NCBI RefSeq assembly: GCF_902459775.1
Contig: NZ_CABPSQ010000003.1
Span: 1-64,000 of the forward strand
DNA: 64,000 nt
From: Pandoraea captiosa
GTDB lineage: Bacteria; Pseudomonadota; Gammaproteobacteria; Burkholderiales; Burkholderiaceae
Direction of reading: 5' to 3'
A program made the position numbers and the translations under genes. The notes under the pieces were generated by a model, which was not told the DNA's origin, searched no databases, and saw only the letters and a list, made by a program, of their open reading frames with translations. Below, piece after piece: positions 55,316 through 64,000 of the stretch. Within the stretch, counting starts at the first letter, position 1. Every line of letters begins with the position of its first letter.

Positions 55316-56671
55316 ATGTCGCGACTGCCTTCCGATTCTGCCGATCCTGGCGTCGACCATGCTGCCGACACCGCCGAGAGCCAGCCCCGCCAAGGGGCTG
55401 AAACCTCCGCCAGGCCTCCCGCGACGTCCGATGTCGAGTTGACCGGGACGTCGCTGCGAGCCCCACCGCACCCGGACACCCCGGATCAGTCGGACCCCTC
55501 GGACACCAGCACCGACCTGGACCCGACCGACGTCCCCCTGCTCCCGCCTGACGGCCCCCGCGCACGAAACCGCAAGAAATCCGCCGACGCCCGGCGCGGC
55601 AATACCAAGCGCAAGGGTATCGACCTGGGCTTGCAAGGGGGTGGCGCGCATGGCGCGTATGCATGGGGTGTGCTCGACAAACTGCTCGAAGACGGACGTC
55701 TGGCGTTCGAAGGCATCAGCGGCGCTTCGGCGGGCACGATGAATGCCGTGGTGCTTGCCCACGGCCTGCTCGATCGCCCGGGCGTCGACCCGCGCGAGAA
55801 GGCCCGCGAGGCCCTGCACAGCTTCTGGCTGGGCGTGTCTCAGGCGGGCTCTTCGGCGACCGCGTGGGCACAAACGGTTTTCAGCTGGCTAAACGGGCGG
55901 CCGACCGAATACCCGATCTGGCATGACTGGATGCAGAGCATGCAGCAATGGATGATGCCGTTCTCGCAGCCGCCGACCGAAATCAATCCGCTGCGCACCG
56001 TGCTCGAAGCGCAGGTCGACTTCGAGCGGCTGCGCGAGAGCACCGCCACGCATCTGTTCGTCTCCGCGACCAATATCCGCACCGGCAACATCCGCATCTT
56101 CCGCACGCACGAAATCACGCTCGATGTGGCCATGGCCTCCGCCTGCCTGCCCTGGCTGTTCAAACCGGTGAAGATCGACGAGGACTTTTACTGGGACGGC
56201 GGCTACCTCGGCAATCCCGCCCTCTATCCGTTCTATTACGAAACGCTCACGAGCGACATCCTGATCGTGCACATCAACCCGATCGAGCGTGCCGAGAAGC
56301 CCGTGTTGCCCGGGCAGATCATGAACCGTGTGAACGAGATCACCTTCAACGCCTCGCTACAGCGCGAATTCCGTGCAATCTCGTTCGTTCACAAGCTGAT
56401 CGACGAAGGATGGCTCAAGCCTGAGTTCCGGGATCGTCTGAAGTATCCGCTGATTCATTCGATTCGCGCCGACAAGGAACTGTACGACTTGTCCTCGTCG
56501 ACGAAATTCGTGACGGACTGGCACTTCCTCACCACCTTGCGCGACCGCGGGCGCGACGCCGCAGCACGTTGGCTGAGCGCGCATTTCGACGACGTCGGCG
56601 TGCGCTCGACGGTGGATCTGAAGCGCGATTACCTGCAGCGTTTGCCCGACGCCACCGCCATCAGATCATGA
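55316..56671 (+). CDS. Patatin-like phospholipase family protein
   Basis: A 451-residue protein. Residues 1-98 are a disordered Pro/Asp/Ser-rich region. The patatin domain follows with the oxyanion hole [11 protein letters not shown] (104-114), nucleophile Ser138 in GISGASAG and the catalytic Asp in [10 protein letters not shown]. It most resembles the RssA/YchK-like bacterial patatins, acting on phospholipids or other acyl esters. No signal peptide is seen, so it is likely cytosolic or membrane-associated. Its 3' end overlaps that of convergent murB by 11 bases. Confidence 0.88.
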   Translation: MSRLPSDSADPGVDHAADTAESQPRQGAETSARPPATSDVELTGTSLRAPPHPDTPDQSDPSDTSTDLDPTDVPLLPPDGPRARNRKKSADARRGNTKRKGIDLGLQGGGAHGAYAWGVLDKLLEDGRLAFEGISGASAGTMNAVVLAHGLLDRPGVDPREKAREALHSFWLGVSQAGSSATAWAQTVFSWLNGRPTEYPIWHDWMQSMQQWMMPFSQPPTEINPLRTVLEAQVDFERLRESTATHLFVSATNIRTGNIRIFRTHEITLDVAMASACLPWLFKPVKIDEDFYWDGGYLGNPALYPFYYETLTSDILIVHINPIERAEKPVLPGQIMNRVNEITFNASLQREFRAISFVHKLIDEGWLKPEFRDRLKYPLIHSIRADKELYDLSSSTKFVTDWHFLTTLRDRGRDAAARWLSAHFDDVGVRSTVDLKRDYLQRLPDATAIRS

Positions 56672-57686
56672 GCGGTTCGGGTTCGAGTGAAATGCCGAAG
56701 CGTTCCTGAACACTGGCCTGCACGGCGCGCGCGAGCGCCACGATGTCGTCGCCGCTCGCGCCGCCACGATTGACGAGCACCAGCGCCTGACGTTCATGAA
56801 CACCGGCACACCCGAGCGACTTGCCCCGCCAGCCGCACTGATCGATCAGCCAGCCCGCCGCGAGCTTCCATGTGCCGTCGGGCTGCGCGTAGCCGACCGC
56901 TTCGGGGAAACGCTCGCGCAACGCGGCGAACGCGGCACCGTCCACGACCGGGTTCTTGAAGAAGCTCCCGGCATTGCCCAGCACCGCCGGATCGGGCAGC
57001 TTGCGGCGTCGGATATCGACAACGGCATCGAAGATTTGCCGCGCGTCGGGTTGCGCGATGCCCGCATCGGCCAGGGTGCGCGACACGTCCGCGTAACCGG
57101 TCACCGCTTGCCATGGTTGCGGCAAACGAAGCGTGACGGAAACGATGATGTAGCGGCCCGGTTCGCGCTTGAACAGCGAATCGCGATAGCCGAACGCGCA
57201 AACCTCGCGCGCGAGGGTGACGAATTCGCCGGTTGTCGTGTCCAGCGCCCGCACGTGGGAGAAGCGCTCGGCGAGTTCCAGCCCGTAAGCGCCGATATTC
57301 TGGATTGGCGCGGCCCCGAGCGTGCCCGGGATCAGCGCAAGGTTTTCCAGGCCGGGGCAATCCTGCGACAGGGTCCAGTCGACGAAGTCGTGCCAGACCT
57401 CGCCGGCACCACCGCGCACGTAGCGCGCATGCGGATCGGCTGGATCGTCGGCAAGCCGCTCGCGGCCGCGAATCGCCATGCGAAGGACCACGCCGTCGAA
57501 GTTGCGTGTGAGCACGACATTGCTGCCGCCGCCGAGCACGAGGCGCGGCAGGCCAGCCAGTTCGGGCATGGCAAGCGCCTCCGATAGCGCCGCTTCGCTG
57601 TCGATGGTCACGACATAGCGGGCGGTAGCGGGCAGACCGAAGGTATTGAATTCGCGCAGGCTGACGTCGCGTTGCAACTGAAGCAT
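56661..57686 (-). CDS. murB: UDP-N-acetylenolpyruvoylglucosamine reductase MurB
   Basis: A 341-residue FAD enzyme making UDP-MurNAc for peptidoglycan. It starts [19 protein letters not shown] (typical NTF motif), with FAD-binding [16 protein letters not shown] and [17 protein letters not shown], and the active-site region GSFFKNPVV. It is of the type I (E. coli) length. The 3' end overlaps the patatin gene, with no space for an intergenic terminator. It is divergent from yajQ. Confidence 0.96.
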   Translation of the reverse strand: MLQLQRDVSLREFNTFGLPATARYVVTIDSEAALSEALAMPELAGLPRLVLGGGSNVVLTRNFDGVVLRMAIRGRERLADDPADPHARYVRGGAGEVWHDFVDWTLSQDCPGLENLALIPGTLGAAPIQNIGAYGLELAERFSHVRALDTTTGEFVTLAREVCAFGYRDSLFKREPGRYIIVSVTLRLPQPWQAVTGYADVSRTLADAGIAQPDARQIFDAVVDIRRRKLPDPAVLGNAGSFFKNPVVDGAAFAALRERFPEAVGYAQPDGTWKLAAGWLIDQCGWRGKSLGCAGVHERQALVLVNRGGASGDDIVALARAVQASVQERFGISLEPEPLMI

Positions 57687-57956
57687 GAAGTGTGTGTGCA
57701 GACCGGTGGGGGCCGTCGCGCCGGGTTTGCCGTGCGTTCCATGTCACATCCCGAAAGCGTGCAGGGACCCCGGAACACGGGGCGCAAGACCGACGGCTGA
57801 ATTACAATGTCGGACGAAAGATTGATGCGCGCCATTATACCGGCCAGCCGGATCGCCATACGCGCGTTCGGCCGCGCCGGGCAGGCGAGTGCAGGCAAAC
57901 TCGCATGGCACGCCCCGCGTGCCTTTCACGAACCCCAAGGAATTCAGGAGAGCCAG

Positions 57957-58442
57957 ATGCCATCGTTTGACGTGGTTAGCGAAGCCAACATGATTGAGGT
58001 CAAGAACGCCGTCGAGCAGGCCAACAAGGAAATCTCGACGCGCTTCGACTTCAAGGGATCGGACTCGCGCGTGGAGCACAAGGAACAGGAAATCACGCTC
58101 TTCGCCGACGACAACTTCAAGCTCGATCAGGTCACGCAGGTACTCATCTCGAAGATGGCCAAGCGCAACGTCGACGTGCGTTTCCTCGACTACGGCAAGA
58201 TCGAGAAGATCAGCGGCGACAAAGTCAAGCAGGTCGTCAAGGTCAAGAAGGGTGTCGAAGGCGATCTCGCCAAGAAGATCGTTCGCATCATCAAGGACAG
58301 CAAGATGAAGGTGCAGGCGAGCATTCAGGGCGATAGCGTGCGCGTGTCCGGCGCCAAGCGCGACGACCTGCAAAGCGCGATGGCGCTGCTGCGCAAGGAC
58401 GTCACCGACACGCCGCTCGACTTCAACAACTTCCGCGACTGA
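57957..58442 (+). CDS. YajQ family nucleotide-binding protein
   Basis: A 161-residue protein of the YajQ/DUF520 family, starting [19 protein letters not shown] and containing [20 protein letters not shown] and LQSAMALLR. Relatives bind tRNA or nucleotides, and in Xanthomonas a YajQ protein is a c-di-GMP effector; here only the family can be stated. The ATG at 57957 has AGGAGAGCCAG upstream; the 5' frame extension is not part of the family. A strong bidirectional terminator follows. Confidence 0.93.
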   Translation: MPSFDVVSEANMIEVKNAVEQANKEISTRFDFKGSDSRVEHKEQEITLFADDNFKLDQVTQVLISKMAKRNVDVRFLDYGKIEKISGDKVKQVVKVKKGVEGDLAKKIVRIIKDSKMKVQASIQGDSVRVSGAKRDDLQSAMALLRKDVTDTPLDFNNFRD

Positions 58443-58496
58443 GCGCTACGACGCGCGCTCGTTCCACCGCAATTCGTCTTCACTCGGAAGACGGGC

Positions 58497-58529
58497 ACAA
58501 AAAACCCGCAGACTCGCTGCGGGTTTTTT
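58497..58529. terminator. Bidirectional terminator between yajQ and plsY
   Basis: AAAAAACCCGCAG-ACTCG-CTGCGGGTTTTTT with A and T runs on either side, 55 bases after yajQ and 46 bases before the plsY stop. Confidence 0.92.
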
Positions 58530-58574
58530 CATGGACGGCCGCCGCATTGGCCGCCGTATTGGGCGCGGCCCCAC

Positions 58575-59177
58575 TCACTTCTTCTGACCGATGCGGCTCT
58601 CCTTGCCTGCCATGAGCTTGCCGATGTTTGCGCGGTGACGGTAGATCAGCAGCATCGCCATCACGATCACGGCCGGCGCATACGGCCCGAAGCCGAACAT
58701 GAAGACGTAGTACAGCGGCGCGAACACCGCTGCCACCAAAGCGGCCAGCGACGAATAGCGGAAGAAGATCGCGATGATGAGCCAGGTCGCCATGACCGCC
58801 AGGCCGAGCACCGGGTCGATCGCGAACAGCACGCCCGCCGCAGTGGCCACCCCCTTGCCGCCGGCAAAGCGCAGGAACACCGGATACAGATGTCCGAGGA
58901 AGACGGCAAGCGCCACGGCCGCAAGACCGAAGTCACCGACACCCCACGCGGGCGCGAAACGTTCCGCAAGATACACCGCAAGCCAGCCCTTGAGCGCGTC
59001 GCCGATCAACGTGAGCACGGCGGCCTTCTTGTTGCCGGAGCGCAGCACGTTCGTCGCTCCCGGATTTCCCGAGCCGTAACTGCGCGGGTCTGCGAGTCCC
59101 ATCGTGCGGCTGACGATCACCGCAAACGGCACTGAGCCGATCAGGTACGCGAGAACGATAAAAACCAGTGTGGCCAT
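58575..59177 (-). CDS. plsY: Acyl-phosphate glycerol-3-phosphate acyltransferase PlsY
   Basis: A 200-residue inner-membrane enzyme with about five helices that transfers an acyl group from acyl phosphate to glycerol-3-phosphate. The three PlsY motifs are visible: [35 protein letters not shown] and the C-terminal [16 protein letters not shown]. It is complete and of normal length. The divergent gap to the response regulator gene is 226 bases. Confidence 0.95.
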   Translation of the reverse strand: MATLVFIVLAYLIGSVPFAVIVSRTMGLADPRSYGSGNPGATNVLRSGNKKAAVLTLIGDALKGWLAVYLAERFAPAWGVGDFGLAAVALAVFLGHLYPVFLRFAGGKGVATAAGVLFAIDPVLGLAVMATWLIIAIFFRYSSLAALVAAVFAPLYYVFMFGFGPYAPAVIVMAMLLIYRHRANIGKLMAGKESRIGQKK

Positions 59178-59403
59178 GAACTTCCAGCGAGTGAGGAATT
59201 TGTAATGGCCGCCATTTTACTTGAGACGACGCGCTCCCCCATTCTGGCAAACACGGGGTTGCGCATAGGGTCGACCGCTTTTGGGAAATTGCGCCAAGTG
59301 TCATCGCGCAACGCAGATCGAGGAACCCTCGTCGACGGGCACGGGTCTTTTTCGCACGCGCGTTATGCATTGTGCATTTCGCGTCAGGAGACAGACCAGA
59401 ACA

Positions 59404-60045
59404 ATGACAAAGATCCGCGTAGCCATCGCAGACTATCACCCCGTCGTCGTTGCCGGACTCGCATGCGAGCTTGGCAGGCAGCCTTCACTGGAAGTCCTCG
59501 GCACAGCGCGCAATGCGCCGGGTGTCGTCGAGCTGTTACGCCGCTCGCCGTGCGACGTGCTGGTGACCGACCACACCATTCCCGGCGGACCATACGGCGA
59601 TGGGCTCTTGATGCTCACCTCGTTACGCCGCATGTTTCCGGGCCTGCGCATTCTGGTGCTCACCGCGATGGAAGACATGACAAGCGTATTACTGACACGC
59701 CAGCTGGCAGAGCTCGGTGTCGCCACTACCTTGTGCAAATCGCGCGACGTCGACGACCTCGTCGCCGCCGTCCACGCCGCATACGAAGGGTTGCGTCAGC
59801 GCCCCCCGACACGCGCGACAAGCGTCTCGCCAGGGTCGCGCATCACGCTGTTGAGCCAACGCGAGACGCAGGTATTGCGGCTCTACGTGTCGGGAATGTC
59901 GGTGACCGCCATCGCGGCCAAGCTCCACCGCACGAAGCAGACGGTCAGTGCCCAAAAGCGCAATGCCATGCGCAAGCTCGGCATGGAGTGCGATGCGCAG
60001 TTGTACCGGTTCGCCGTCGAGAATGCGCTGGTGGAAGGCACCTGA
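59404..60045 (+). CDS. RcsB-like response regulator (receiver + LuxR-type HTH), possible pilus regulator
   Basis: A 213-residue protein. The receiver domain has Asp10 of the acidic pocket (VAIADYHPVVVAGLA), phosphoacceptor Asp56 (VLVTDHTIPGG), Thr in VLTAMED and a conserved Lys in LCKSRD. The stretch GPYGDGLLMLTSLRRMFP is much like RcsB. The C-terminal LuxR HTH is LSQRETQVLRLYVSGMSVTAIAAKLHRTKQTVSAQKRNAMRKLG. RcsB has Asp-Asp at the pocket; here the second is Tyr11, which may alter phosphorylation. No sensor kinase is adjacent. It converges on a cable-pilus type adhesin/usher pair, and cable pilus loci have a response regulator (CblR), so control of these pili is a reasonable inference. Confidence 0.88.
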   Translation: MTKIRVAIADYHPVVVAGLACELGRQPSLEVLGTARNAPGVVELLRRSPCDVLVTDHTIPGGPYGDGLLMLTSLRRMFPGLRILVLTAMEDMTSVLLTRQLAELGVATTLCKSRDVDDLVAAVHAAYEGLRQRPPTRATSVSPGSRITLLSQRETQVLRLYVSGMSVTAIAAKLHRTKQTVSAQKRNAMRKLGMECDAQLYRFAVENALVEGT

Positions 60046-60057
60046 GCATATCGCGCC

Positions 60058-60103
60058 GATGTGAACCCGGCGGCGCATTTCCATTTCCCGCCGGGCTCAC
60101 ATC
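60058..60103. terminator. Long hairpin between the response regulator and the adhesin gene
   Basis: GATGTGA-A-CCCGGCGG pairs with CCGCCGGG-C-TCACATC (one mismatch) around a 14-base loop. The right arm covers the stop codon of the adhesin gene. It has no U tract on either side. Confidence 0.55.
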
Positions 60104-61272
60104 AGCGCGGCATCGACGAACATCTCCACGCGCAGCGGCCCCTCGTAGCCACCGGCGTCCTTGTCGCTCTCGATGAACGGCACGACCTCGAAGACGAGCA
60201 TGCCCGGCGAGCAGGCCACTGGCGTGGGAATGCCGGGCAAGCGCACGATACGTATCGGTGCTGTCGATACCGGCGCAAATACACTCGCGACGGGGTCGCC
60301 CACACGCAGCCACTGATGCGCCCCCGCATAAGCCAGCCCGACCCGGTATTCGATGCGCTCCTCGGGTAGCGTGCCCAGCGTCCCGCGACGAACGAGCAAG
60401 CCGCTACCCGGCGGGCGGATGGGAAAATTGTCGCGCCCGTCGCTCACGCGCACGCGTAACGCGCCCGTGGAGTTCGAGCCGAATCCGTCGTAAAAGCACA
60501 TGTCCACCGACCGGCCACCGTACACGGTCGTCATGTAGCCCGGCCCGGCACGCTTTCTCAGATCCAGCGAAACGCGGGGCGACGTATTCGATAGCGTCGG
60601 GAAGTAGATTTGCGCGTTGTGCCTGTCCGTCACATTGAGTTCGATGTCGTAACGATGTATGGCGCTCCCGAGCGCACTGCCGAGTTCCCTCACATCGAAC
60701 GTCAAATGCCCTCGCCAGACACCACCGACCGGAATCTTCTGCAGTTGCGCGCGCTCGATCGACAGAATGTAGCGCGAGACATCGTAGGGCCCTCGCCCAC
60801 ACACACCGTAGTTCCGGTTGGAGTGGAAGGCCGTGCGCACATGCGTACACGTGCTGCTCGCGACCGTCACGATCTTTGTGGCGCTCACGCTAAGATCGAC
60901 CTGAAGCCCGGACCTGGACTCGGTGAATCGAAGCAGCACGGGCGTTGGTGCAGGCCCCGTAACGTTGGCCGGCGCAATCGCACACGCCCCGAGTGCCGTG
61001 TCGACTGCCGAGCGACACACGAACGCGGTGCGCGCCCCCCGGCTCTGCCCTTGCGTGTAATGCGCGGCGAGTTGCGGACGAAATTGCCATTGTTCGGGAA
61101 TCGCCGATCTGTCGAAGCGCAGCGACACCCGTTCGTGGTGATCCCTTGGCACCGACTGCGCGAGCGCGGGCGAGCCGCTCCACGCCGCCAAACTCAGCGC
61201 CCATCCCCCCAGAACGACACGTCGCCGCGCGCTTGCACGCTGACGCCGATCCACGGCCGTCATGTCCGGCAT
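60097..61272 (-). CDS. CblD/CfaE-like pilus initiator / tip adhesin
   Basis: A 391-residue exported protein. The signal peptide includes an Arg-rich start and GWALSLAAWSGSPALAQ. The C-terminal half contains the family hallmark CFYDGFGSNSTGALRVRVSDG, very like the CYDGYS-N-S stretch of CblD and CfaE, which start assembly of alternate chaperone-usher (alpha) fimbriae and sit at the pilus tip. Cysteines are spaced for disulfides. The ATG at 61272 follows GAGGAGACGGGAG; a second ATG is four codons in. It starts 15 bases after the usher stop, in the CblC-CblD order of Burkholderia cenocepacia cable pili. Confidence 0.8.
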   Translation of the reverse strand: MPDMTAVDRRQRASARRRVVLGGWALSLAAWSGSPALAQSVPRDHHERVSLRFDRSAIPEQWQFRPQLAAHYTQGQSRGARTAFVCRSAVDTALGACAIAPANVTGPAPTPVLLRFTESRSGLQVDLSVSATKIVTVASSTCTHVRTAFHSNRNYGVCGRGPYDVSRYILSIERAQLQKIPVGGVWRGHLTFDVRELGSALGSAIHRYDIELNVTDRHNAQIYFPTLSNTSPRVSLDLRKRAGPGYMTTVYGGRSVDMCFYDGFGSNSTGALRVRVSDGRDNFPIRPPGSGLLVRRGTLGTLPEERIEYRVGLAYAGAHQWLRVGDPVASVFAPVSTAPIRIVRLPGIPTPVACSPGMLVFEVVPFIESDKDAGGYEGPLRVEMFVDAALM

Positions 61273-61287
61273 CTCCCGTCTCCTCGG

Positions 61288-64000
61288 TCAATAGGTGCGT
61301 GCATCGGACCGCCGCAATGTGACCTGTCGCCCAGCGGGCGATCCGGCTTCGCCGAGCAGGCGCTGCACACGCGATTGAGACAGCAGGGACGCCGGCAACG
61401 CATGTTGTGCAACGTGAGTGCAATGCGAGACCTCCGTCAGATGGACCACGTCCTGGCGTTGGGCCACGCGGATGTCGCATCGCATCGGCTGCGCGTCGAT
61501 GAGCAGATACAGATGCGTGAGACGACGGGGGGACTCGATCATGAACGTGCCTTGTGCATCGAGCGGCGGTGCGACGGCACTGAGCACCCGCGCGTTGTCC
61601 ATGGCAAGGCCATCCGGGCCGACGGCGCGTCCTACATAGGTGTACGTGCGATCCGCGACCACGCGATGGATCTTCAGACGTCCCGGCGTGAGGAAGTCGT
61701 CGTACTGTCCCGCGCCGCGGATCAGCCCGACGGTGTGATCGACGGCGCCATGCCGCGTTTCCGAGACCTCGCCCTTGAGCGCCCGGTAGCCGCCGACCGG
61801 CGCCAGCGCCCACGAACCGAGCGCGACAGGTAACGAGCGGCCGTCGACGTGCAACGTCGCGGCGATCTCACCGCTCGCCCGATCCTCGCTATCGGCAAGT
61901 CCCGCATCGCCCACATCCTCAACAGCAGCTTCAATGGCTGAATCAATGGCTGCATCAACGGTTGAATCAACGGCCAGCGCGACCCCAGCAGGCGGTTCGC
62001 CGGAGAGCATGGCCGGTCCCACGCGAACGCCTTGGCGTGCGACGACGAGACTCGACGCGTATCCGCCAACGTACGAACTGCGGGTCTCACCCCCCTCGCC
62101 CACGCCAAACAGGGTGCGCGAGAGCGCTACATGCGCATCGCCATAACGGCCATCGACGGCGCCCCGCACGTTCGCGGTGCCCATGCCACGCTCGTTGGCG
62201 TTCAGATTCAGCGACAACTCCCGGCGCGAGGTGTCGTCCCACGTCATGGCATGCGACACGCCGTAATCCGTGCGCGCGCCATGCCCCACACCACCTCCAC
62301 CACCTCGGCCAACGTCGTCCATGCGAACTTCCGTACTCGCGCTCGAATACGTCGACATACCGCGTCCGCCCGCGGCCGGTCGGTGCCTGCTGAGCGAGAC
62401 ACTCACGAATCCGCCGGTATCGCGCAGCGCCACGCCTGCGTGCCGTCGGTGATAAGCGCCACCCCGCGCGTGAATCATGAGCCGGCGCCATCGGAACGAC
62501 CGGCTCAGCGTTGTCTGGAGCGTGCGGGACACGCCCGCTTGCACATCGCGTCCGCTCAGCCACGGATCGTCATATCCATTGTCGCGAGCAGCTCGCCGAG
62601 AACCATAGGACCGGTTCTCGCCATATCCGGCAACGGCCTGCCACGGACCGAGCGGCACGGACAAACTGGCGTTGACGAGTTCGTGGCATCCGAAACTCGC
62701 CCCCGTCTCACTCACGCCAGACGTGCCGCGGCGACAACTCGCGTCGCGCATCTGATAGCGATACAACGTGAGGCCGACACCGTTGGCAAACGATATGGAC
62801 TGCGTGTTGCCGCGTGCGCCATCCGAGCCCAGCAGGACCGCCGCGCTTGTCACCAGACGCCCTGCTGCGAACGCGTGTTGCCACCCCGCCTGGGTTTCGT
62901 TGTAGAACGCTTGCGATGACCACGCCATGCCGCTGGTGATTGTGAGCCCCGCACTGACGCTGGTGCGCACGCCCGACTGCATCGTCAGCCGAGAGGAGCG
63001 CACGTTGTCGGGCGCGCCGATGTCTCGCTGCCGGTCCACCGCGCGCCCCGCCTGCACGAACCACTGCGTGCCCTGCCCCGCCCCATCGCCTCCCACTTTG
63101 GTGAAGGGCGCCGACTCGGTGCGAACAAGCGTGTCGCCTTCGAAGATTCGCAGGGAGACGAGATAGCTGCCCTCGGGAAAGTAACGCGTGTCGAACGACT
63201 GCACCCCGGCAGGGAAATAGGCGCTGCCCAGGAGTTCGTTGCCGCGATAAACGTCGACGCGCGCTTCGCGCGTGAGCAGCACCGTGAGCGGCGAGCCCTG
63301 CGTCGCATTTGCCTCGTTGCGATATGCCTGCGAAGTCCCCACGCGGGCACCGTCGAATCGGTGCATCGGCAACAGCACGAAGCCAAAGCTGCCGCCTTGC
63401 GCACTGGACAGATTTCGCTGGTCCATACGGCCGGACTGCACGTAGTGTGCGGCGCCGAGATCGTGCCGGTAGTAGAGGCTGTCGATGCGTCCCTGTGTGC
63501 CGGACGCGCGCCTGCTGGCATTGGCGTCGCGCGAATGCACGAGCGACCAGGTGAAGCCTGCGTAACTGGCGGGCGAGATGCCGAGCGCGCCGTTGCCCAG
63601 CAGCGTGAGATTGCGATACCGCTCGGACGTCGCGGCGTTCACGATCTGCGTGTGAATCAGGGCATTCTCGCTGCCGGGGGAATTCGTGTGGAAGGCCGGA
63701 CCGGCGACGTCTTGCGACGGCAGCCATGCTTTGGAGAGAAAGAGTTCGAGCACGCCACTGCTTTCGTCGAAGATGACATCCGCCGAGTCGGTGTCGAGAT
63801 ACCGGCAACCGGTGCCGACGTCGTGGCACGCAAGGTGTCCATTACGCGGCATCGGTCTGGCGAGCGCTTCGACCAACTGCTGGGGCGTCACCGTCGCTGC
63901 GTCCGACGCCGGTACCGGCGATGGCGCCCGCTGCTCGCGCAGCGCCATGCGAGCGCCGATCGCGCGCACCACCGCTTCGGGCGTTTCGAGATGCACCTCG
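61288..64000 (-). CDS. Outer-membrane usher of a cable-pilus / CFA-I type fimbria (5' end beyond the window)
   Basis: At least 903 residues are in the window and the frame is open at the right edge, so the signal peptide and N-terminus may lie outside. The sequence has the layout of the CblC/CfaC/TcfC ushers: an N-terminal domain near CRYLDTDSADVIFDESSGVLELFLSKAWL, a central barrel rich in alternating strands (SYVGGYASSLVV, GAVDGRYGDAHVALSRT), and a C-terminal domain ending RVQRLLGEAGSPAGRQVTLRRSDARTY. It exports pilin-chaperone complexes. Near the C-terminal third, 12-bp tandem repeats (61931-61978) encode an Ala/Val/Asp/Ser-rich run. Major pilin and chaperone genes are expected upstream, past 64000. 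Confidence 0.85.
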   Translation of the reverse strand, partial: EVHLETPEAVVRAIGARMALREQRAPSPVPASDAATVTPQQLVEALARPMPRNGHLACHDVGTGCRYLDTDSADVIFDESSGVLELFLSKAWLPSQDVAGPAFHTNSPGSENALIHTQIVNAATSERYRNLTLLGNGALGISPASYAGFTWSLVHSRDANASRRASGTQGRIDSLYYRHDLGAAHYVQSGRMDQRNLSSAQGGSFGFVLLPMHRFDGARVGTSQAYRNEANATQGSPLTVLLTREARVDVYRGNELLGSAYFPAGVQSFDTRYFPEGSYLVSLRIFEGDTLVRTESAPFTKVGGDGAGQGTQWFVQAGRAVDRQRDIGAPDNVRSSRLTMQSGVRTSVSAGLTITSGMAWSSQAFYNETQAGWQHAFAAGRLVTSAAVLLGSDGARGNTQSISFANGVGLTLYRYQMRDASCRRGTSGVSETGASFGCHELVNASLSVPLGPWQAVAGYGENRSYGSRRAARDNGYDDPWLSGRDVQAGVSRTLQTTLSRSFRWRRLMIHARGGAYHRRHAGVALRDTGGFVSVSLSRHRPAAGGRGMSTYSSASTEVRMDDVGRGGGGGVGHGARTDYGVSHAMTWDDTSRRELSLNLNANERGMGTANVRGAVDGRYGDAHVALSRTLFGVGEGGETRSSYVGGYASSLVVARQGVRVGPAMLSGEPPAGVALAVDSTVDAAIDSAIEAAVEDVGDAGLADSEDRASGEIAATLHVDGRSLPVALGSWALAPVGGYRALKGEVSETRHGAVDHTVGLIRGAGQYDDFLTPGRLKIHRVVADRTYTYVGRAVGPDGLAMDNARVLSAVAPPLDAQGTFMIESPRRLTHLYLLIDAQPMRCDIRVAQRQDVVHLTEVSHCTHVAQHALPASLLSQSRVQRLLGEAGSPAGRQVTLRRSDARTY
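61931..61978. repeat. 12-bp tandem repeat inside the usher gene, 4 units
   Basis: TCAATGGCTGAA, TCAATGGCTGCA, TCAACGGTTGAA and TCAACGGCCAGC, in frame, encode a run of (Ala/Ser)-(Val/Ile)-(Asp/Glu)-(Ala/Ser) tetrads in the protein. Confidence 0.85.

Overview
The window is ordinary chromosomal DNA of a high-GC betaproteobacterium, most probably a Burkholderiaceae member (Pandoraea or a close relative). The reasons are the GC-rich third codon positions, the chain exbB-exbD-lpxK-trm112-kdsB-adk, the order rpsT / DUF3579 / argF, the ileS-lspA-coaBC run, and a cable-pilus type (CblC/CblD) usher and adhesin pair. The genus is an inference from gene order and protein sequence. No tRNA, rRNA, CRISPR array, transposase, integrase or phage gene was recognised.

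Layout. 1-3020: a branched-chain amino acid ABC transporter (livM partial, livH, livK) on the minus strand. 3782-6061: ispH-fkpB (minus) and radC (plus). 6338-6755: rpmB-rpmG. 6998-10877: NAD synthesis, with nadB (plus) convergent on nadA-nadC (minus). 10973-16099 (minus): fatty-acid desaturase, MscS channel, RsmB-type methyltransferase and purN. 16313-25400 (plus): ribF, ileS-lspA, coaBC, an MFS exporter, an LLM flavin oxidoreductase and dut. 25517-28125 (minus): clpS-clpA. 28568: a cold-shock protein gene. 29418-33888: an accessory catabolic block, a four-gene salicylate 5-hydroxylase operon (reductase, large subunit, small subunit, Rieske ferredoxin; the nagAa-G-H-Ab order) with a divergent NahR/NagR-type LysR regulator. 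33952-35727: a divergent SDR / LysR pair. 36457-38608: icd and rluE, divergent as in E. coli. 38662-39927: two small basic secreted peptides and a DUF192 protein. 40079-43229 (minus): an HD-GYP protein, sodB and xseA. 43678-48745 (plus): exbBD, lpxK, trm112, kdsB, adk and an SDR. 48997-54522: DUF962, SirB1, murJ, rpsT, DUF3579 and argF. 54905-59177: ppnP, a patatin, murB, yajQ and plsY. 59404-64000: an RcsB-like response regulator facing a cable-pilus type adhesin and usher; the usher runs off the right edge.

Most of the window is housekeeping. The accessory parts are the salicylate hydroxylase island and the pilus locus. I saw no clearly new multi-gene system. The signals that stand out are: (i) many short tandem repeats, mostly of 9 bp, in intergenic gaps and inside at least two proteins, one of them within the [2Fe-2S] domain of the salicylate hydroxylase reductase; (ii) the same palindrome TCTTATATAAGA upstream of icd/rluE and upstream of argF; (iii) a pair of small secreted Ala/Lys-rich peptides resembling acid-shock proteins; (iv) an RcsB-like regulator with an altered acidic pocket beside the pilus genes; (v) an AT-rich gap after the cold-shock gene with two perfect dyads; (vi) a terminator-like hairpin inside the cold-shock leader.
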